From Adlercreutzia rubneri (lineage in GTDB: Bacteria; Actinomycetota; Coriobacteriia; Coriobacteriales; Eggerthellaceae), in contig NZ_WPOO01000005.1 in assembly GCF_009755265.1 (NCBI RefSeq), forward strand, positions 62,001 to 126,000: 64,000 nucleotides of DNA. The letters are read 5' to 3'. Below are positions 24,986 through 33,981 of this stretch, piece by piece. The translations under genes and the position numbers were made by a program. The notes beneath the pieces are model-generated. The model worked only from the letters and a program-made list of their open reading frames with translations. It did not search any database and was not told where the DNA came from. Positions within the stretch are counted from its first letter, which is position 1; every line of letters begins with the position of its first letter.

Positions 24986-27159
24986 CGCCAGAAGACCACC
25001 GTGTCGAGCAGCCCCTGGTAGGCCCATGGGTAAACATCCGAGTACCAACCGGTTTCCGGGGCAAGGCAGAGCAGCGCGCTGTAGGCCACCGATACGCCGA
25101 CGAGCACGAGCAGAAGCTTCAGCATGAGATCGTGAAGGGCCGCCCGCTCGGCCAGCGACTCGTTCACCACGAAGCACAGAAGCACGGCGGCGGCCAAGAA
25201 CATGAAGCTGAAATCGGCGTAGTACCGCTGCAGGATGCCCGCCAACTCCGCATCGAGCAGCGCCACGAGCACGCCGGAGGCCACCAGCACCACGATGATG
25301 CCGAAGATGGTGCGCGTCTCGGCCTGACGCGCCCGCATCCCCAGAATGCGCCGCGTGAAGGCGAGCACCCACAGAATAGGCAGACAGGCGAGGATGCCGC
25401 CGAAGGTCACTTCCTTGATAGTCTGCCCCATGTAGGTGGTCTCGAAAGGCGCCGGCTGCAAAAACGGGAAGACGCCGGTCATGCAGGGCGGCTGCAGGAA
25501 GTAGGTGAAGAACGCCGGGGCCAGACGACCGACGTTCATGCCGCGCTTGGTCATGTCGTTCACCGTCAGGTTGTAGTTCGCGCCGAAATCGGTCAGCGAG
25601 CCGAAGCGCGCGTAGTTGTAGGCCATGATGCCCGCGGCCACCAGAACGTAGGGGGCCACCAGGCAGGCGAACTCCACGACGCCCCGGCGGGTGGCCAGCC
25701 GGCGCTCGGTGATGTAGGTGCGCCAGAACAGCGGGAAGGCCAGGAGCGACAGCACGAGCAGCTGGGGACGGCAGCCGGCCACGAGCGCCATGCACAGCGA
25801 TCCGGCGAACAGCCAGCCGCACTTGTGCGCGGCGAGCCGCGAGCGCATCCAGCAATACAGGCCCCACAACGAGAACGCCAGACCGCACATGATGGGCATG
25901 GAATAGAAGGTCGGGAATTTCACCAGATACATGATGCCGCAGCAGAACACGAGCGGTATCTGAAGCAGCAGGTACACACCGAGGCTCACCGAACGGAAAT
26001 GGTAGCGGGCGAACCGGTCGAGCAGGGCCGTGGCTCCTAAGATGAACAGCAGCGCCATAACGAGCACGCCGATGGCCGTGGGGAAATTGGCCCCGGTGAG
26101 CAGATAGAAGGGCAGGTAGAACAACAGCACCGGCACCACGCCGAAGTAGACGTAGTAGTGCCCGTCATGATAGGCCACGTCGAACAGATAGGGCTCGCCG
26201 GTCTCCTTCTGGGCCTCGTCGCGGGCGCCCTTGTCGTAAGGGTCTTCCATGTCCTTGAGCCACTGGGGCGGCTCCTCCTCCAGGTACAGCTGGCCTTTGG
26301 CCATGGCCTGGGCCAGCATGGCGTACTGCTGCGCGTTGTCGCCGCCCACCTCGAAGGTGTTCACGAGCGACGTGCCGTTCCAAGCGCCGTAGTTGTAGGA
26401 AGAGGTGGCCACGCCCACGAGGTTCGAGCCGTAGAAGAGGAACGTCGTCGTAAGCGCCAGCTCGATGGCCACGGCGAAGATGATGCCCGCCTTCGACTTG
26501 CGCGGGTTCTCGACAATGCGGATGCGGTAGATGGCCGACTTGGGACGGAACGCGTAGCCCAAAAGCAGCAGCCCGAAAACGGCCACAAAGCGCAACGGGT
26601 TGAAGGCGAAGGGGCGGTGGGCATTCAGGGAAACGCCGTTCAAGAGGATGGGGTAGGAGACGTCCTCCCCCACTACCTCGATGCGCAAGTTCTCCACGTA
26701 CCCGGCGGTCTGCAGGTTGATGAACTTGCTCGGATCCACCACCGTGGACACGCTCGCATTGGGGATGCCGACGGTGTACTCCGTGGTGTCGAAATAGGTC
26801 TGGTGGGCCGAGTCGGTGAACTGGATCTTCACGGCGATGTTCTGGGCCGGCTGATCGGCGTTGAAATCGATGCGGATGTTGCGCACCTCGGTGTTCAGGC
26901 TGGAGAACTCGAGCGTGTGATCCACATCGGTGAGCAGAAAGGCACCCTCGTCGTTGCGCTGGAGCTGAATACGGTCGTCCAAGTTGATGGTTCGATAGCC
27001 CGACGAAGTGAAGAAGTTGATATTGAAGACGAAGACCTCCAACGCCAGGGCGATAAGAGCAATGATCGCCACCGCCCGGGCCACCTTCAGCAAGGTACCG
27101 CGGTAGACGAGCATGAAATGCTCGAAGGTGTAGGCTATGTTCTCGCGCACAGTGGGCAT
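24982..27159 (-). CDS. Large multi-pass membrane protein, possible GT-C type glycosyltransferase
   Basis: Protein of 725 residues starting at MPTVRENIAYTFEHF; the longer frame upstream is arginine-rich read-through of adk and is rejected. One N-terminal membrane segment (about 25-47) is followed by a roughly 150-residue extracytoplasmic beta-rich domain. About ten more segments follow, with a large loop near 245-330 containing VGGDNAQQYAMLAQAM and YHDGHYYVYFGVVPVLLFYLPF. The topology and acidic loop recall lipid-linked sugar transferases of the GT-C fold, but no decisive motif is visible. A polysaccharide or protein glycosylation role is a guess. Confidence 0.6.
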   Translation of the reverse strand: MPTVRENIAYTFEHFMLVYRGTLLKVARAVAIIALIALALEVFVFNINFFTSSGYRTINLDDRIQLQRNDEGAFLLTDVDHTLEFSSLNTEVRNIRIDFNADQPAQNIAVKIQFTDSAHQTYFDTTEYTVGIPNASVSTVVDPSKFINLQTAGYVENLRIEVVGEDVSYPILLNGVSLNAHRPFAFNPLRFVAVFGLLLLGYAFRPKSAIYRIRIVENPRKSKAGIIFAVAIELALTTTFLFYGSNLVGVATSSYNYGAWNGTSLVNTFEVGGDNAQQYAMLAQAMAKGQLYLEEEPPQWLKDMEDPYDKGARDEAQKETGEPYLFDVAYHDGHYYVYFGVVPVLLFYLPFYLLTGANFPTAIGVLVMALLFILGATALLDRFARYHFRSVSLGVYLLLQIPLVFCCGIMYLVKFPTFYSMPIMCGLAFSLWGLYCWMRSRLAAHKCGWLFAGSLCMALVAGCRPQLLVLSLLAFPLFWRTYITERRLATRRGVVEFACLVAPYVLVAAGIMAYNYARFGSLTDFGANYNLTVNDMTKRGMNVGRLAPAFFTYFLQPPCMTGVFPFLQPAPFETTYMGQTIKEVTFGGILACLPILWVLAFTRRILGMRARQAETRTIFGIIVVLVASGVLVALLDAELAGILQRYYADFSFMFLAAAVLLCFVVNESLAERAALHDLMLKLLLVLVGVSVAYSALLCLAPETGWYSDVYPWAYQGLLDTVVFWR

Positions 27160-27172
27160 GAGGGAGATTATA

Positions 27173-27199
27173 CCGTAGGGGCTGACCTTGGTCAGCCCT
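27173..27199 (+). repeat. Palindromic repeat, copy 3
   Basis: Stem GGGCTGACC / GGTCAGCCC after the CCGTAGG flank. It lies 14 nt before the start of the membrane protein gene and is inverted relative to copy 4 across 31 nt. Confidence 0.8.
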
Positions 27200-27224
27200 C
27201 GCAAGCAGAACGACAGCGCACGAC

Positions 27225-27250
27225 AAAAAAGGGGCGACCAAGGTCGCCCC
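27225..27250 (-). terminator. Terminator of the rplB-adk operon, made from repeat copy 4
   Basis: On the minus strand GGGGCGACC-TT-GGTCGCCCC is followed by TTTTTT. It lies 28 nt past the adk stop and uses the palindromic repeat as its stem. Confidence 0.85.
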
Positions 27251-27256
27251 CTACGG
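27231..27256 (-). repeat. Palindromic repeat, copy 4
   Basis: The repeat reads on the minus strand with the CCGTAGG flank. Its stem differs from the other copies at two adjacent positions and both are compensated on the opposite arm. Confidence 0.8.
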
Positions 27257-27278
27257 GTTTGGCTGTGCGTTCTCCGGC

Positions 27279-27908
27279 CTACAGGTCGAGGGCCTCCTTG
27301 ACGTCGGCGTACACCACGTTCGGGTCGCGGTCGCCGTCGATGGTGACGAGCAGCTCGCAGCCGCGGTAGTAGTCGATCAGCGGGCTCGTGGACGTCTCGT
27401 ACACGTCGAGACGGTTGCGCACCGTGGCCTCGTTGTCGTCGTCGCGCTGGTACATCTCGCCGCCGCACTTGGGGCAGGCGTCGCCGTCGGCGGCGCTGCC
27501 GATGTAGCCGCAGTCGCGGCACATGCGGCGAGAGGTGAGACGGGCCACGATGACCTCGGGGTCCACATCGATGAGCAGGGCGGCATCCAGCGGACGGCCC
27601 AGCTTGGAGAGCTCCGCGTCCAGCGCCACGGCCTGGGCCGAGGTGCGCGGGAAGCCGTCCAGGATGAAGCCAGCGGCCGTGTCGTCGTCCTGCAGGCGCT
27701 CGGTCACCAGGCCGATGATGACGTCGTCGGGCACCAAGTCGCCGGCGTCCATGTAGGACTTGGCCTTCTGGCCCAGCTCGGTGCCGGCGGCCACGGCGGC
27801 GCGCAGCATGTCGCCCGTGGAGATATGGGGCGTGGAGAACTCCTCCACCAGCTTGGCGGCCTGAGTACCCTTGCCGGCACCCGGCGCCCCCAAAAGCACG
27901 ATGTTCAT
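27279..27908 (-). CDS. adk: Adenylate kinase
   Basis: Protein of 209 residues, start MNIVLLGAPGAGKGTQ (P-loop). It interconverts AMP, ATP and ADP. The long form has a zinc-type lid: two CxxC pairs in CRDCG and CPKCG near residues 127-146. DGFPRT and the AMP-binding ISTGDMLR are present. It follows secY by 37 nt as the last gene of this ribosomal operon; map or infA does not follow in this window. Confidence 0.97.
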   Translation of the reverse strand: MNIVLLGAPGAGKGTQAAKLVEEFSTPHISTGDMLRAAVAAGTELGQKAKSYMDAGDLVPDDVIIGLVTERLQDDDTAAGFILDGFPRTSAQAVALDAELSKLGRPLDAALLIDVDPEVIVARLTSRRMCRDCGYIGSAADGDACPKCGGEMYQRDDDNEATVRNRLDVYETSTSPLIDYYRGCELLVTIDGDRDPNVVYADVKEALDL

Positions 27909-27945
27909 AGCAAACATCCTTTCCTATTCGGACTGCGCGTCCGCC

Positions 27946-29226
27946 TTACTTAAAGAAGCCTTCGTAGTTGTACATCTTCAACTGGCTCTCCACCTTGCTC
28001 ATGGTGTCAAGCGCCACGCCGATCATAATGAGGATGGACGTACCGCCGAAGGCCTGGATGAGCTGGTTGTTGGTGAAGTAGAAGATGATGGTGGGCACAA
28101 CCGCGATCAGCGCGATGAAGATGCCGCCGGGCAGCGTCACGCGGTTGATCACGTTCTTGATGTACTGCACCGTGGCCGTGCCCGGACGCACGCCAGGAAT
28201 GAAGCCGCCCTGCTTGCGGATGTTGTCCGCCGTCTCCTCCGGATTGAACACCATGGAAGTGTAGAAGTACGCGAAGAGCACGATGAGGGCAACGGTGAGC
28301 AGCCAGTTCAGCCAGCCGGTGGAGCACCAGTTCGCGAAGGTGGTCAACCAATCGACGTTGAAGATCGCCGCCAGCTGCGCCGGGAAGTAGATGATGCAGC
28401 TCGCGAAGATGATCGGGATAACGCCGGCCGCGTTCACCTTCAGCGGAATGTAGGTGGACTGGCCACCCATCATCTTGCGGCCCTGGACGCGCTTGGCGTA
28501 GTTGACCGGAATGCGGCGCTGGGCGCGCTCCACGAAAATGATCAGCGGGATGCAGACGAGCACCACGGCCAAAATCACGATGGTGAGCGCGATGCCCGTG
28601 CCCAGATCGTTCGTCAGGGTAGCCGACGAGAAGATGGCCGACGGCACGCGGGACACGATGCTCACGAAGATGATGAGCGACATGCCGTTGCCGATGCCGC
28701 GCTGGGTGATAAGCTCGCCCATCCACATGATGAAGGCGGTACCGGCGACCAAGGTGAACACGATGATGATGTTCGTGAGCGCCTCGGGCACCTCCGTGGA
28801 GAACTGCACACCGTAGGCCGGCGACTTGAACAGCAGCAGGTAGCCCACCGCGTTGATGAGGCCGAGACCCAGCGTCAGGTAGCGGGTCACCTGGGTGATC
28901 TTGCGACGGCCCGTGTCCCCCTCGCGAGCCCAACGGCCCACGGCGGGGATGACGCCCTGCATCAGCTGCATGATGATGGATGCGGTGATGTAGGGCATGA
29001 TGCCGAGCGAGAACACCGAGAAGTTCGACAGCGCGCCACCGGTGAACAGGTCGAGCATGGTCATAGCCACGCCCGTGTCCTGGAAGGCCGTGGCAAACTC
29101 ATGGAAGGGAATGCCCGGCACCGGCACGTAGGCACCGAAGCGGTACAGCGCAAGAATAGCCAAGGTGAAGAGGATCTTCTTGCGCAGCTCCGGAACCTTG
29201 AATGCGTCAATGATTGAGCTTAGCAA
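27946..29226 (-). CDS. secY: Protein translocase subunit SecY
   Basis: Protein of 426 residues with ten membrane segments, the Sec channel core. PGIPFHEF, the LGIMPYITASIIMQ segment and the cytoplasmic loop with ERAQRRIPVNYAKR are characteristic. Translation appears to begin at a TTG that overlaps the end of rplO by 7 nt, so expression is coupled. An in-frame ATG near the start that would keep the conserved AFKVPELRKKILFTL segment is not available. Confidence 0.97.
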   Translation of the reverse strand: MLSSIIDAFKVPELRKKILFTLAILALYRFGAYVPVPGIPFHEFATAFQDTGVAMTMLDLFTGGALSNFSVFSLGIMPYITASIIMQLMQGVIPAVGRWAREGDTGRRKITQVTRYLTLGLGLINAVGYLLLFKSPAYGVQFSTEVPEALTNIIIVFTLVAGTAFIMWMGELITQRGIGNGMSLIIFVSIVSRVPSAIFSSATLTNDLGTGIALTIVILAVVLVCIPLIIFVERAQRRIPVNYAKRVQGRKMMGGQSTYIPLKVNAAGVIPIIFASCIIYFPAQLAAIFNVDWLTTFANWCSTGWLNWLLTVALIVLFAYFYTSMVFNPEETADNIRKQGGFIPGVRPGTATVQYIKNVINRVTLPGGIFIALIAVVPTIIFYFTNNQLIQAFGGTSILIMIGVALDTMSKVESQLKMYNYEGFFK

Positions 29227-29669
29227 GGCTCTTCGACCTTTCCTCCGGCCGCCTCGATCTTCGCCTTGGCGGAAGCGGACACCTTATCGACGCGGACAGT
29301 GAGAGCCTTGGCGATCTCGCCGTCGCCGAGCACCTTCACCAGCGCGTCGGCATGCTTGATGATGCCCTTGGCCTTCAGGGACTCGCCATCCACCACGTCG
29401 CCGGCCTCGAACTTGGCATCGAGACGGCTGACGTTCACGGGCAGGTACTCCACGCGGTTGAAGTTGCGGAAGCCGGGCAGCTTCGGCAGACGACGGGCGA
29501 GCGGCGTCTGGCCGCCCTCGAAGCCGGCACCCTTGCCGCCACCGGCACGGGACTTCTGGCCGTTCATACCGCGACCGGCGGTCTTGCCGGTGCCGGAAGC
29601 GGGGCCGCGGCCCACGCGCTTGCGGTTCTTCGTCGAGCCCTCGGCCGGGCGCAAATCCTTGAGTTCCAT
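29220..29669 (-). CDS. rplO: 50S ribosomal protein L15
   Basis: Protein of 149 residues. The basic Gly-rich N-terminus (RVGRGPASGTGKTAGRG, then GFEGGQTPLARRLPK) is the L15 rRNA-binding signature. It precedes and overlaps secY. Unusually it is separated from rpmD by a 320-nt structured gap rather than a few bases. Confidence 0.97.
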   Translation of the reverse strand: MELKDLRPAEGSTKNRKRVGRGPASGTGKTAGRGMNGQKSRAGGGKGAGFEGGQTPLARRLPKLPGFRNFNRVEYLPVNVSRLDAKFEAGDVVDGESLKAKGIIKHADALVKVLGDGEIAKALTVRVDKVSASAKAKIEAAGGKVEEPC

Positions 29670-29989
29670 GTAAGTAAATCTCCTTTTCGCTCTCTGACCG
29701 GGGATTTTCTCTTCCCTCAGTCAGTGCTAGCAGCTCGCCGCTAGCAAACTTCCATCTATCATGGCAACGGCGTGTCTGTTCAGACACGCCGATTGTCATC
29801 TTTCATCCCGACACATTATTAAATTCATAGACTCACTGGTTCGCCCAAGGGAGTCAGCGAGGTTGCGACAGGTGCCTGGAATTGCCCCGCCTTGGGGCCA
29901 AGTTGGCTTAGGCCAACGCCGTGCCCCAAACAAGGGGCAAGGCCAGGTGCCTGTCGGAACCGCAGCGTCGGGATTGAAGTTGGGGAAAT
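29670..29989 (-). other. Structured 320-nt gap between rpmD and rplO
   Basis: No gene is visible. The transcript strand carries, in order, a 101-nt nested hairpin (29861-29961), a perfect 10-bp hairpin GGCGTGTCTG/CAGACACGCC (29769-29790), and a 7-bp hairpin TGCTAGC/GCTAGCA (29725-29746), then the rplO ribosome site. No T-run follows any of them. Confidence 0.65.
29861..29961 (-). ncRNA. 101-nt nested hairpin element
   Basis: Reading the transcript, successive arms pair outside-in: GGTT/AACC, CGACAGG/CCTGTCG, CCTGG/CCAGG, TTGCCCC/GGGGCAA, TTGGGGC/GCCCCAA, GTTGGC/GCCAAC around a CTAA loop. About 36 base pairs are possible with only small mismatched loops. It may be a ribosomal-protein autoregulatory leader, a processing site or a small mobile palindrome; no second copy is in the window. 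Confidence 0.5.
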
Positions 29990-30181
29990 TTAGATTTCCT
30001 CAACTTCAATCAAGTGCTTAACCGTGAAAATCATGCCACGGACGCTCTCGTTGTCCACCTGCTCGGTGGTGCTGCCGATGCCGCGCAGGCCCAGCGCGCG
30101 CAGGGTGCGACCCTGGTTCGGCTTGCGGCCGATGGCGCTCTTCACCTGGGTGAGGCGCAGCGTCTTGTTCGTCTCAGCCAT
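29990..30181 (-). CDS. rpmD: 50S ribosomal protein L30
   Basis: Protein of 63 residues with the L30 core LRLTQVKSAIGRKPNQGRT and LRALGL. It overlaps the rpsE stop by one base. The structured gap follows it, which makes it the last gene before a possible regulatory break. Confidence 0.95.
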   Translation of the reverse strand: MAETNKTLRLTQVKSAIGRKPNQGRTLRALGLRGIGSTTEQVDNESVRGMIFTVKHLIEVEEI

Positions 30182-30711
30182 TAGTTCTCCTTCCCGCCGA
30201 ACATCTCGGCCACGGAGATGCCGCGGCGCTCGGCGACCTGGACGGGGCTCTCCATGTTCTTGAGACCCTCGGCGGCAGCCTTCACGATGTTCATGGCGTT
30301 GTCCGTGCCCAGCGACTTGGTGATCACGTTCTGAACGCCAGCAAGCTCCATGATGGCGCGAACCGGGCCACCGGCGAGCACACCGGTACCGGGAACAGCG
30401 GGCTTGATCAGCACGCGGCCGGCACCGTACTCGCCCATGATCTCGTGGGGCACCGAGCCCTCGGCGGTCACGGGGACGGTGAACATGTTCTTCTTCGCGT
30501 CCTCGACGCCCTTCTTGATGGCGGTGGGCACCTCGGCGGACTTGCCCATGCCCACGCCCACGCGGCCGTTGCCGTCGCCGACGACGACCAGGGCCGAGAG
30601 CTGCATGCGACGGCCGCCCTTGACGGTCTTCGCGACGCGATTGATGAAGACCACGCGCTCCTGAAGCTCAGGAGTCGTGCTCTCCTGCTGACGGTTGTTG
30701 TTACGAGCCAT
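30181..30711 (-). CDS. rpsE: 30S ribosomal protein S5
   Basis: Protein of 176 residues. The double-stranded-RNA-like N domain (ERVVFINRVAKTVKGGRRMQ) and the GDGNGRVGVGMGKS loop define S5; GTGVLAGGPVRA follows. S5 shapes decoding fidelity and the mRNA entry site. It lies 15 nt downstream of rplR. Confidence 0.97.
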   Translation of the reverse strand: MARNNNRQQESTTPELQERVVFINRVAKTVKGGRRMQLSALVVVGDGNGRVGVGMGKSAEVPTAIKKGVEDAKKNMFTVPVTAEGSVPHEIMGEYGAGRVLIKPAVPGTGVLAGGPVRAIMELAGVQNVITKSLGTDNAMNIVKAAAEGLKNMESPVQVAERRGISVAEMFGGKEN

Positions 30712-30726
30712 AAGCTAAAACCCCTT

Positions 30727-31095
30727 CTAGAATTTCAATCCTGCTTCACGGGCAGCTTCAGCCAGAGCCTTCACGCGCCCATGATACAGGTGGCCGCCAC
30801 GGTCGAACACAACTTCCGTCACGCCGTTTTCCTGAGCCAACTTGCCAACGATGGTGCCGAGCTCGGCTGCGCCCTCGACGGTCGCGCCGGACTTGCCGGT
30901 GGCCTTGAAGGCCTCCCCGAGGGTAGAGACGCCGCAGATGGTGGTGTGGGCCACGTCATCGATGACCTGCACGTACATGTTGCTGTTGCTCCGCGTCACG
31001 CACAGACGCGGGCGAGCTGCAGTGCCGGAGATCTTGCCGCGCACGCGACGATGGCGACGGGCAAGACGGGCCTGCTTCTCCTGTTGCTTATTCAT
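30727..31095 (-). CDS. rplR: 50S ribosomal protein L18
   Basis: Protein of 122 residues that binds 5S rRNA. RHRRVRGKISGTAARPRLCV and the C-terminal EVVFDRGGHLYHGRVKALAEAAREAGL are diagnostic. Normal spc-operon position after rplF. Confidence 0.97.
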   Translation of the reverse strand: MNKQQEKQARLARRHRRVRGKISGTAARPRLCVTRSNSNMYVQVIDDVAHTTICGVSTLGEAFKATGKSGATVEGAAELGTIVGKLAQENGVTEVVFDRGGHLYHGRVKALAEAAREAGLKF

Positions 31096-31131
31096 AGGTT
31101 TAATCCCTTCAATCAGCTACCGAATAGGCAC

Positions 31132-31671
31132 TTAGTCTTTGCCGGCCTTGCCAGCCTTGCGGCGGACATGCTCGCCCTCGTAGCGAATGCCCTTGCCCTT
31201 GTAGGGCTCCGGCTTGCGCCACTTGCGGATGTTCGCGGCAACCTGGCCGACCTGCTCCTTGCTCGGACCGGACACGACGATCTCGGTCTGAGAGGGCACC
31301 TCGAAGGTGATGTTCTCGGGAGCCTCCACCAGCACGGGGTGGGAGTAGCCGAGCTGCATCTCGAGATCCTTGCCCTTGAGTGCGGCACGATAGCCGACGC
31401 CGACGAGCTGCAGCTTCTTGGAGAAGCCGTTCGACACGCCCTCCACCATGTTGGCGAGAAGGGTGCGGGTCAGGCCGTGGGCGCTCTTGGACTCACGGGT
31501 GTCGTCGGGACGGGTGACGATGAGCTCATCGCCGTCGCGGGTGATGGTCATGGACGGCAGGAACGTGCGGGTAAGCTCCCCCTTGGGGCCCTTCACCGTC
31601 ACCGTCTGGCCGTCGATGGTCACATCGACGCCGGCAGGAACGGGGATGGGCATCTTGCCGATACGAGACAT
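31132..31671 (-). CDS. rplF: 50S ribosomal protein L6
   Basis: Protein of 179 residues. MSRIGKMPIPVPAGV at the start and the C-terminal EPYKGKGIRYEGE segment mark L6, which sits near the GTPase centre of the large subunit. It lies 18 nt after rpsH. Confidence 0.97.
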   Translation of the reverse strand: MSRIGKMPIPVPAGVDVTIDGQTVTVKGPKGELTRTFLPSMTITRDGDELIVTRPDDTRESKSAHGLTRTLLANMVEGVSNGFSKKLQLVGVGYRAALKGKDLEMQLGYSHPVLVEAPENITFEVPSQTEIVVSGPSKEQVGQVAANIRKWRKPEPYKGKGIRYEGEHVRRKAGKAGKD

Positions 31672-31689
31672 ACTAGATACCTTCCTTTC

Positions 31690-32088
31690 CTACCACAGAT
31701 AGGCGATGACCTCGCCGCCGATGCCCTGCTTGCGGGCATCGCGGTCGGTCATGACGCCGCGACTGGTCGAGATAATTGCCGTGCCGAGGCCGCCGAGCAC
31801 GCGGGGCAGATCGTCCTTGCCGGCATAGATGCGCAGACCCGGCTTGGAGATGCGCTTGATGCCGCGGATGGTCTTGGCCTTCTTCGGGCCGTACTTGAGG
31901 GTGATCTCAAGGGTGCCGCGGGGCTCGCCGTCGATGACATCGAAGCGCTGGATGTAGCCTTCCTGCTCCATGATGCGCACGATCTCGACGAGCTTCTTGC
32001 TCGTCGGCATGGACACGGTGTCCTTGCCGGCAGACTGGGCGTTACGCACGCGCGTAAGCATGTCTGCGATGGGGTCGGTCATTGTCAT
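31690..32088 (-). CDS. rpsH: 30S ribosomal protein S8
   Basis: Protein of 132 residues; the start is MTMTDPIADMLTRVRNA and the longer upstream frame is rejected. The C-terminal STSRGVMTDRDARKQGIGGEVIAYLW is the rRNA-binding signature. In E. coli S8 is the translational repressor of the spc operon; whether that holds here is unknown. Confidence 0.97.
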   Translation of the reverse strand: MTMTDPIADMLTRVRNAQSAGKDTVSMPTSKKLVEIVRIMEQEGYIQRFDVIDGEPRGTLEITLKYGPKKAKTIRGIKRISKPGLRIYAGKDDLPRVLGGLGTAIISTSRGVMTDRDARKQGIGGEVIAYLW

Positions 32089-32188
32089 GTTTGTTTTCTC
32101 CTTTGATCCGTGATGAACCGGCGTTCGGTTCGTCGGCGCCCATAGCGCCTCCGCCTTTAACGTCGGCACACCCGCGTGTCCGCGTCTT

Positions 32189-32374
32189 CTACCAGGAAGC
32201 CTTGGTCACGCCGGGCAGCTCGCCTTTGTTAGCCAACTCACGCACGCAGATACGGCACAGGCCGAACTTGCGATAGTAGGCGCGGGGACGTCCGCAACGG
32301 GTGCAGCGGTTGTGCTGACGCGTAGAGAACTTCGGCTCGCGCTTGGCTTTGGCGATCATCGATTTCTTAGCCAT
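32189..32374 (-). CDS. rpsZ: 30S ribosomal protein S14, zinc (type Z) form
   Basis: Protein of 61 residues, the short form of S14. Two CxxC pairs (CTRCG and CRIC) bind zinc. The 100-nt gap to rpsH on one side and 96 nt to rplE on the other are longer than elsewhere in the operon and hold no gene. Confidence 0.96.
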   Translation of the reverse strand: MAKKSMIAKAKREPKFSTRQHNRCTRCGRPRAYYRKFGLCRICVRELANKGELPGVTKASW

Positions 32375-32470
32375 GCATGTCCTTCTTTCTTTATGTCCTT
32401 AAGCCCGCAGCCTTATCGCGGACTTGTGACCGAGGTTGCGCGACGCGGGGCCCTATGCGCCCCGGTCGGT

Positions 32471-33022
32471 TTACTTGCTCTTGAACGGGAAGCCGAGGGC
32501 GGACAGAAGAGCGAACGCGGAATCGTTGTCGCCGGCATTGGTCACGAAGGTGATGTCCATGCCGCGGGTGCGGTCGATCTTGTCGTACTCGATCTCCGGG
32601 AAGATGAGCTGCTCGGTGATGCCCAGGGTGTAGTTGCCGCGGCCGTCGAAGCTCTTCGGCGAGATGCCGCGGAAGTCGCGGACGCGCGGAAGGGCGGTGG
32701 CCAGCAGGCGATCGAGGAACTCCCACATGCGGTCGCCGCGCAGGGTCACCTTGCAGCCGATGGCCTGGCCCTCGCGCACATGGAAGCCGGCGATGGACTT
32801 CTTGGCGCGGGTCACGCAGGGCTGCTGGCCGGTGATGATGCGCATGTCGTTCATGGCGGCATCAAGCAGCTTGGAATCGCCGGCAGCGGCGCCGACGCCC
32901 ATGTTCACGACGATCTTCTCCAGCTTCGGCACGCAGTTGATGTTCTTGATGCCGAGCTGCTCGACGAGCGCGGGGACGATCTCGGTCTGGTACTTCACCT
33001 TGAGGCGGGGGGTATCAGCCAT
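32471..33022 (-). CDS. rplE: 50S ribosomal protein L5
   Basis: Protein of 183 residues that binds 5S rRNA and contacts P-site tRNA. KIVVNMGVGAA, the GCKVTLRG segment and GMDITFVTNA fit L5. A 191-nt gap separates it from rplX upstream. Confidence 0.97.
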   Translation of the reverse strand: MADTPRLKVKYQTEIVPALVEQLGIKNINCVPKLEKIVVNMGVGAAAGDSKLLDAAMNDMRIITGQQPCVTRAKKSIAGFHVREGQAIGCKVTLRGDRMWEFLDRLLATALPRVRDFRGISPKSFDGRGNYTLGITEQLIFPEIEYDKIDRTRGMDITFVTNAGDNDSAFALLSALGFPFKSK

Positions 33023-33213
33023 CTTTCTTCAAACCTTTCTCCGATGGATTAAACGCCGGATTTCCGACCCGGCGTCCCTGGGACCTTCCCAGGGCCATGG
33101 CGCTTGCGCGCGATTGGAAATTGTCCCACAAAACGAGATACTTTCCAAGTAAAAACCGCCCGCTACACAAATTCGGTAGCAGGCGGTCTGTTCAGAGCCT
33201 CGAGTGCCTTATC

Positions 33214-33549
33214 TTAGGCCTCGACGGCGGGGATGTCCTTGCCGCACTTCTTGCAGACGCGGACGAGCTTGCCGTCCTCGCGGCGACGGGCCACGCGGGT
33301 GGCCTCGCCGCAGCTGGGGCACACGAGCATCACGTTGGACACGTGAATGGGCGCCTCGACGGTGGAAATGCCGCCCTGGGGGTTGGCCTGGGTCGGGCGC
33401 ATGGCCTTCTTGACCATGTTCACCTTCTCCACGACAACGCGGGACTTCTCGGGCACCGAGCGCAGCACCTTGCCGGTCTTGCCGCGGTCCTTGCCGGCGA
33501 TGACCTTGACGGTGTCGCCCTTGCGGATCGTCATCTTGTTCTGAGCCAT
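33214..33549 (-). CDS. rplX: 50S ribosomal protein L24
   Basis: Protein of 111 residues. The KOW motif is KGDTVKVIAGKDRGKTGKV. The C-terminal half carries two CxxC pairs (CPSCG and CKKCG), a zinc-ribbon-like variant seen in many Gram-positive L24 proteins. L24 nucleates large-subunit assembly. Confidence 0.96.
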   Translation of the reverse strand: MAQNKMTIRKGDTVKVIAGKDRGKTGKVLRSVPEKSRVVVEKVNMVKKAMRPTQANPQGGISTVEAPIHVSNVMLVCPSCGEATRVARRREDGKLVRVCKKCGKDIPAVEA

Positions 33550-33562
33550 TCTGACACCTCCC

Positions 33563-33931
33563 CTACAGCGTTTCCGGTGCCAGAGACACGATCTTCATGT
33601 ACTTCTTGTCGCGCAGCTCACGGGCGACGGGCCCGAAGATACGGGTGCCGCGCGGAGAGCCGTCGTTGTTGATGAGCACGGCGGCGTTCTGATCGAAGCG
33701 GATGTAGGAGCCGTCGGCGCGACGGACTTCCTTCTTCACGCGCACGATCACGCAACGCACGACCTCGCCCTTCTTGACGTTGCCGTTGGGCATCGCTTCC
33801 TTGACGCTGCAGATGATCACGTCACCGAGGCCCGCGTAGCGGCGCTTCGAGCCGCCCAGAACCTTGATGCACTGCACCTTGCGAGCGCCGGAGTTGTCGG
33901 CCACGGCGAGCATGGATTGCATCTGAATCAT
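33563..33931 (-). CDS. rplN: 50S ribosomal protein L14
   Basis: Protein of 122 residues, starting MIQMQSMLAVADNSGARKVQCI. GDVIICSVKEAMP and the ending RELRDKKYMKIVSLAPE are typical. L14 forms an intersubunit bridge. Confidence 0.97.
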   Translation of the reverse strand: MIQMQSMLAVADNSGARKVQCIKVLGGSKRRYAGLGDVIICSVKEAMPNGNVKKGEVVRCVIVRVKKEVRRADGSYIRFDQNAAVLINNDGSPRGTRIFGPVARELRDKKYMKIVSLAPETL

Positions 33932-33981
33932 GTGATGTTCCTACTTTCCTTATCAATAGTCCTCGTGCCGGAGCACTCAAA

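Noticed and set aside
27160..27522. N-terminal extension of the large membrane protein into adk.
   Set aside because: The added 121 residues are Arg-rich antisense-phase sequence, and the terminator after adk lies inside it; MPTVRENIAY is the natural start.
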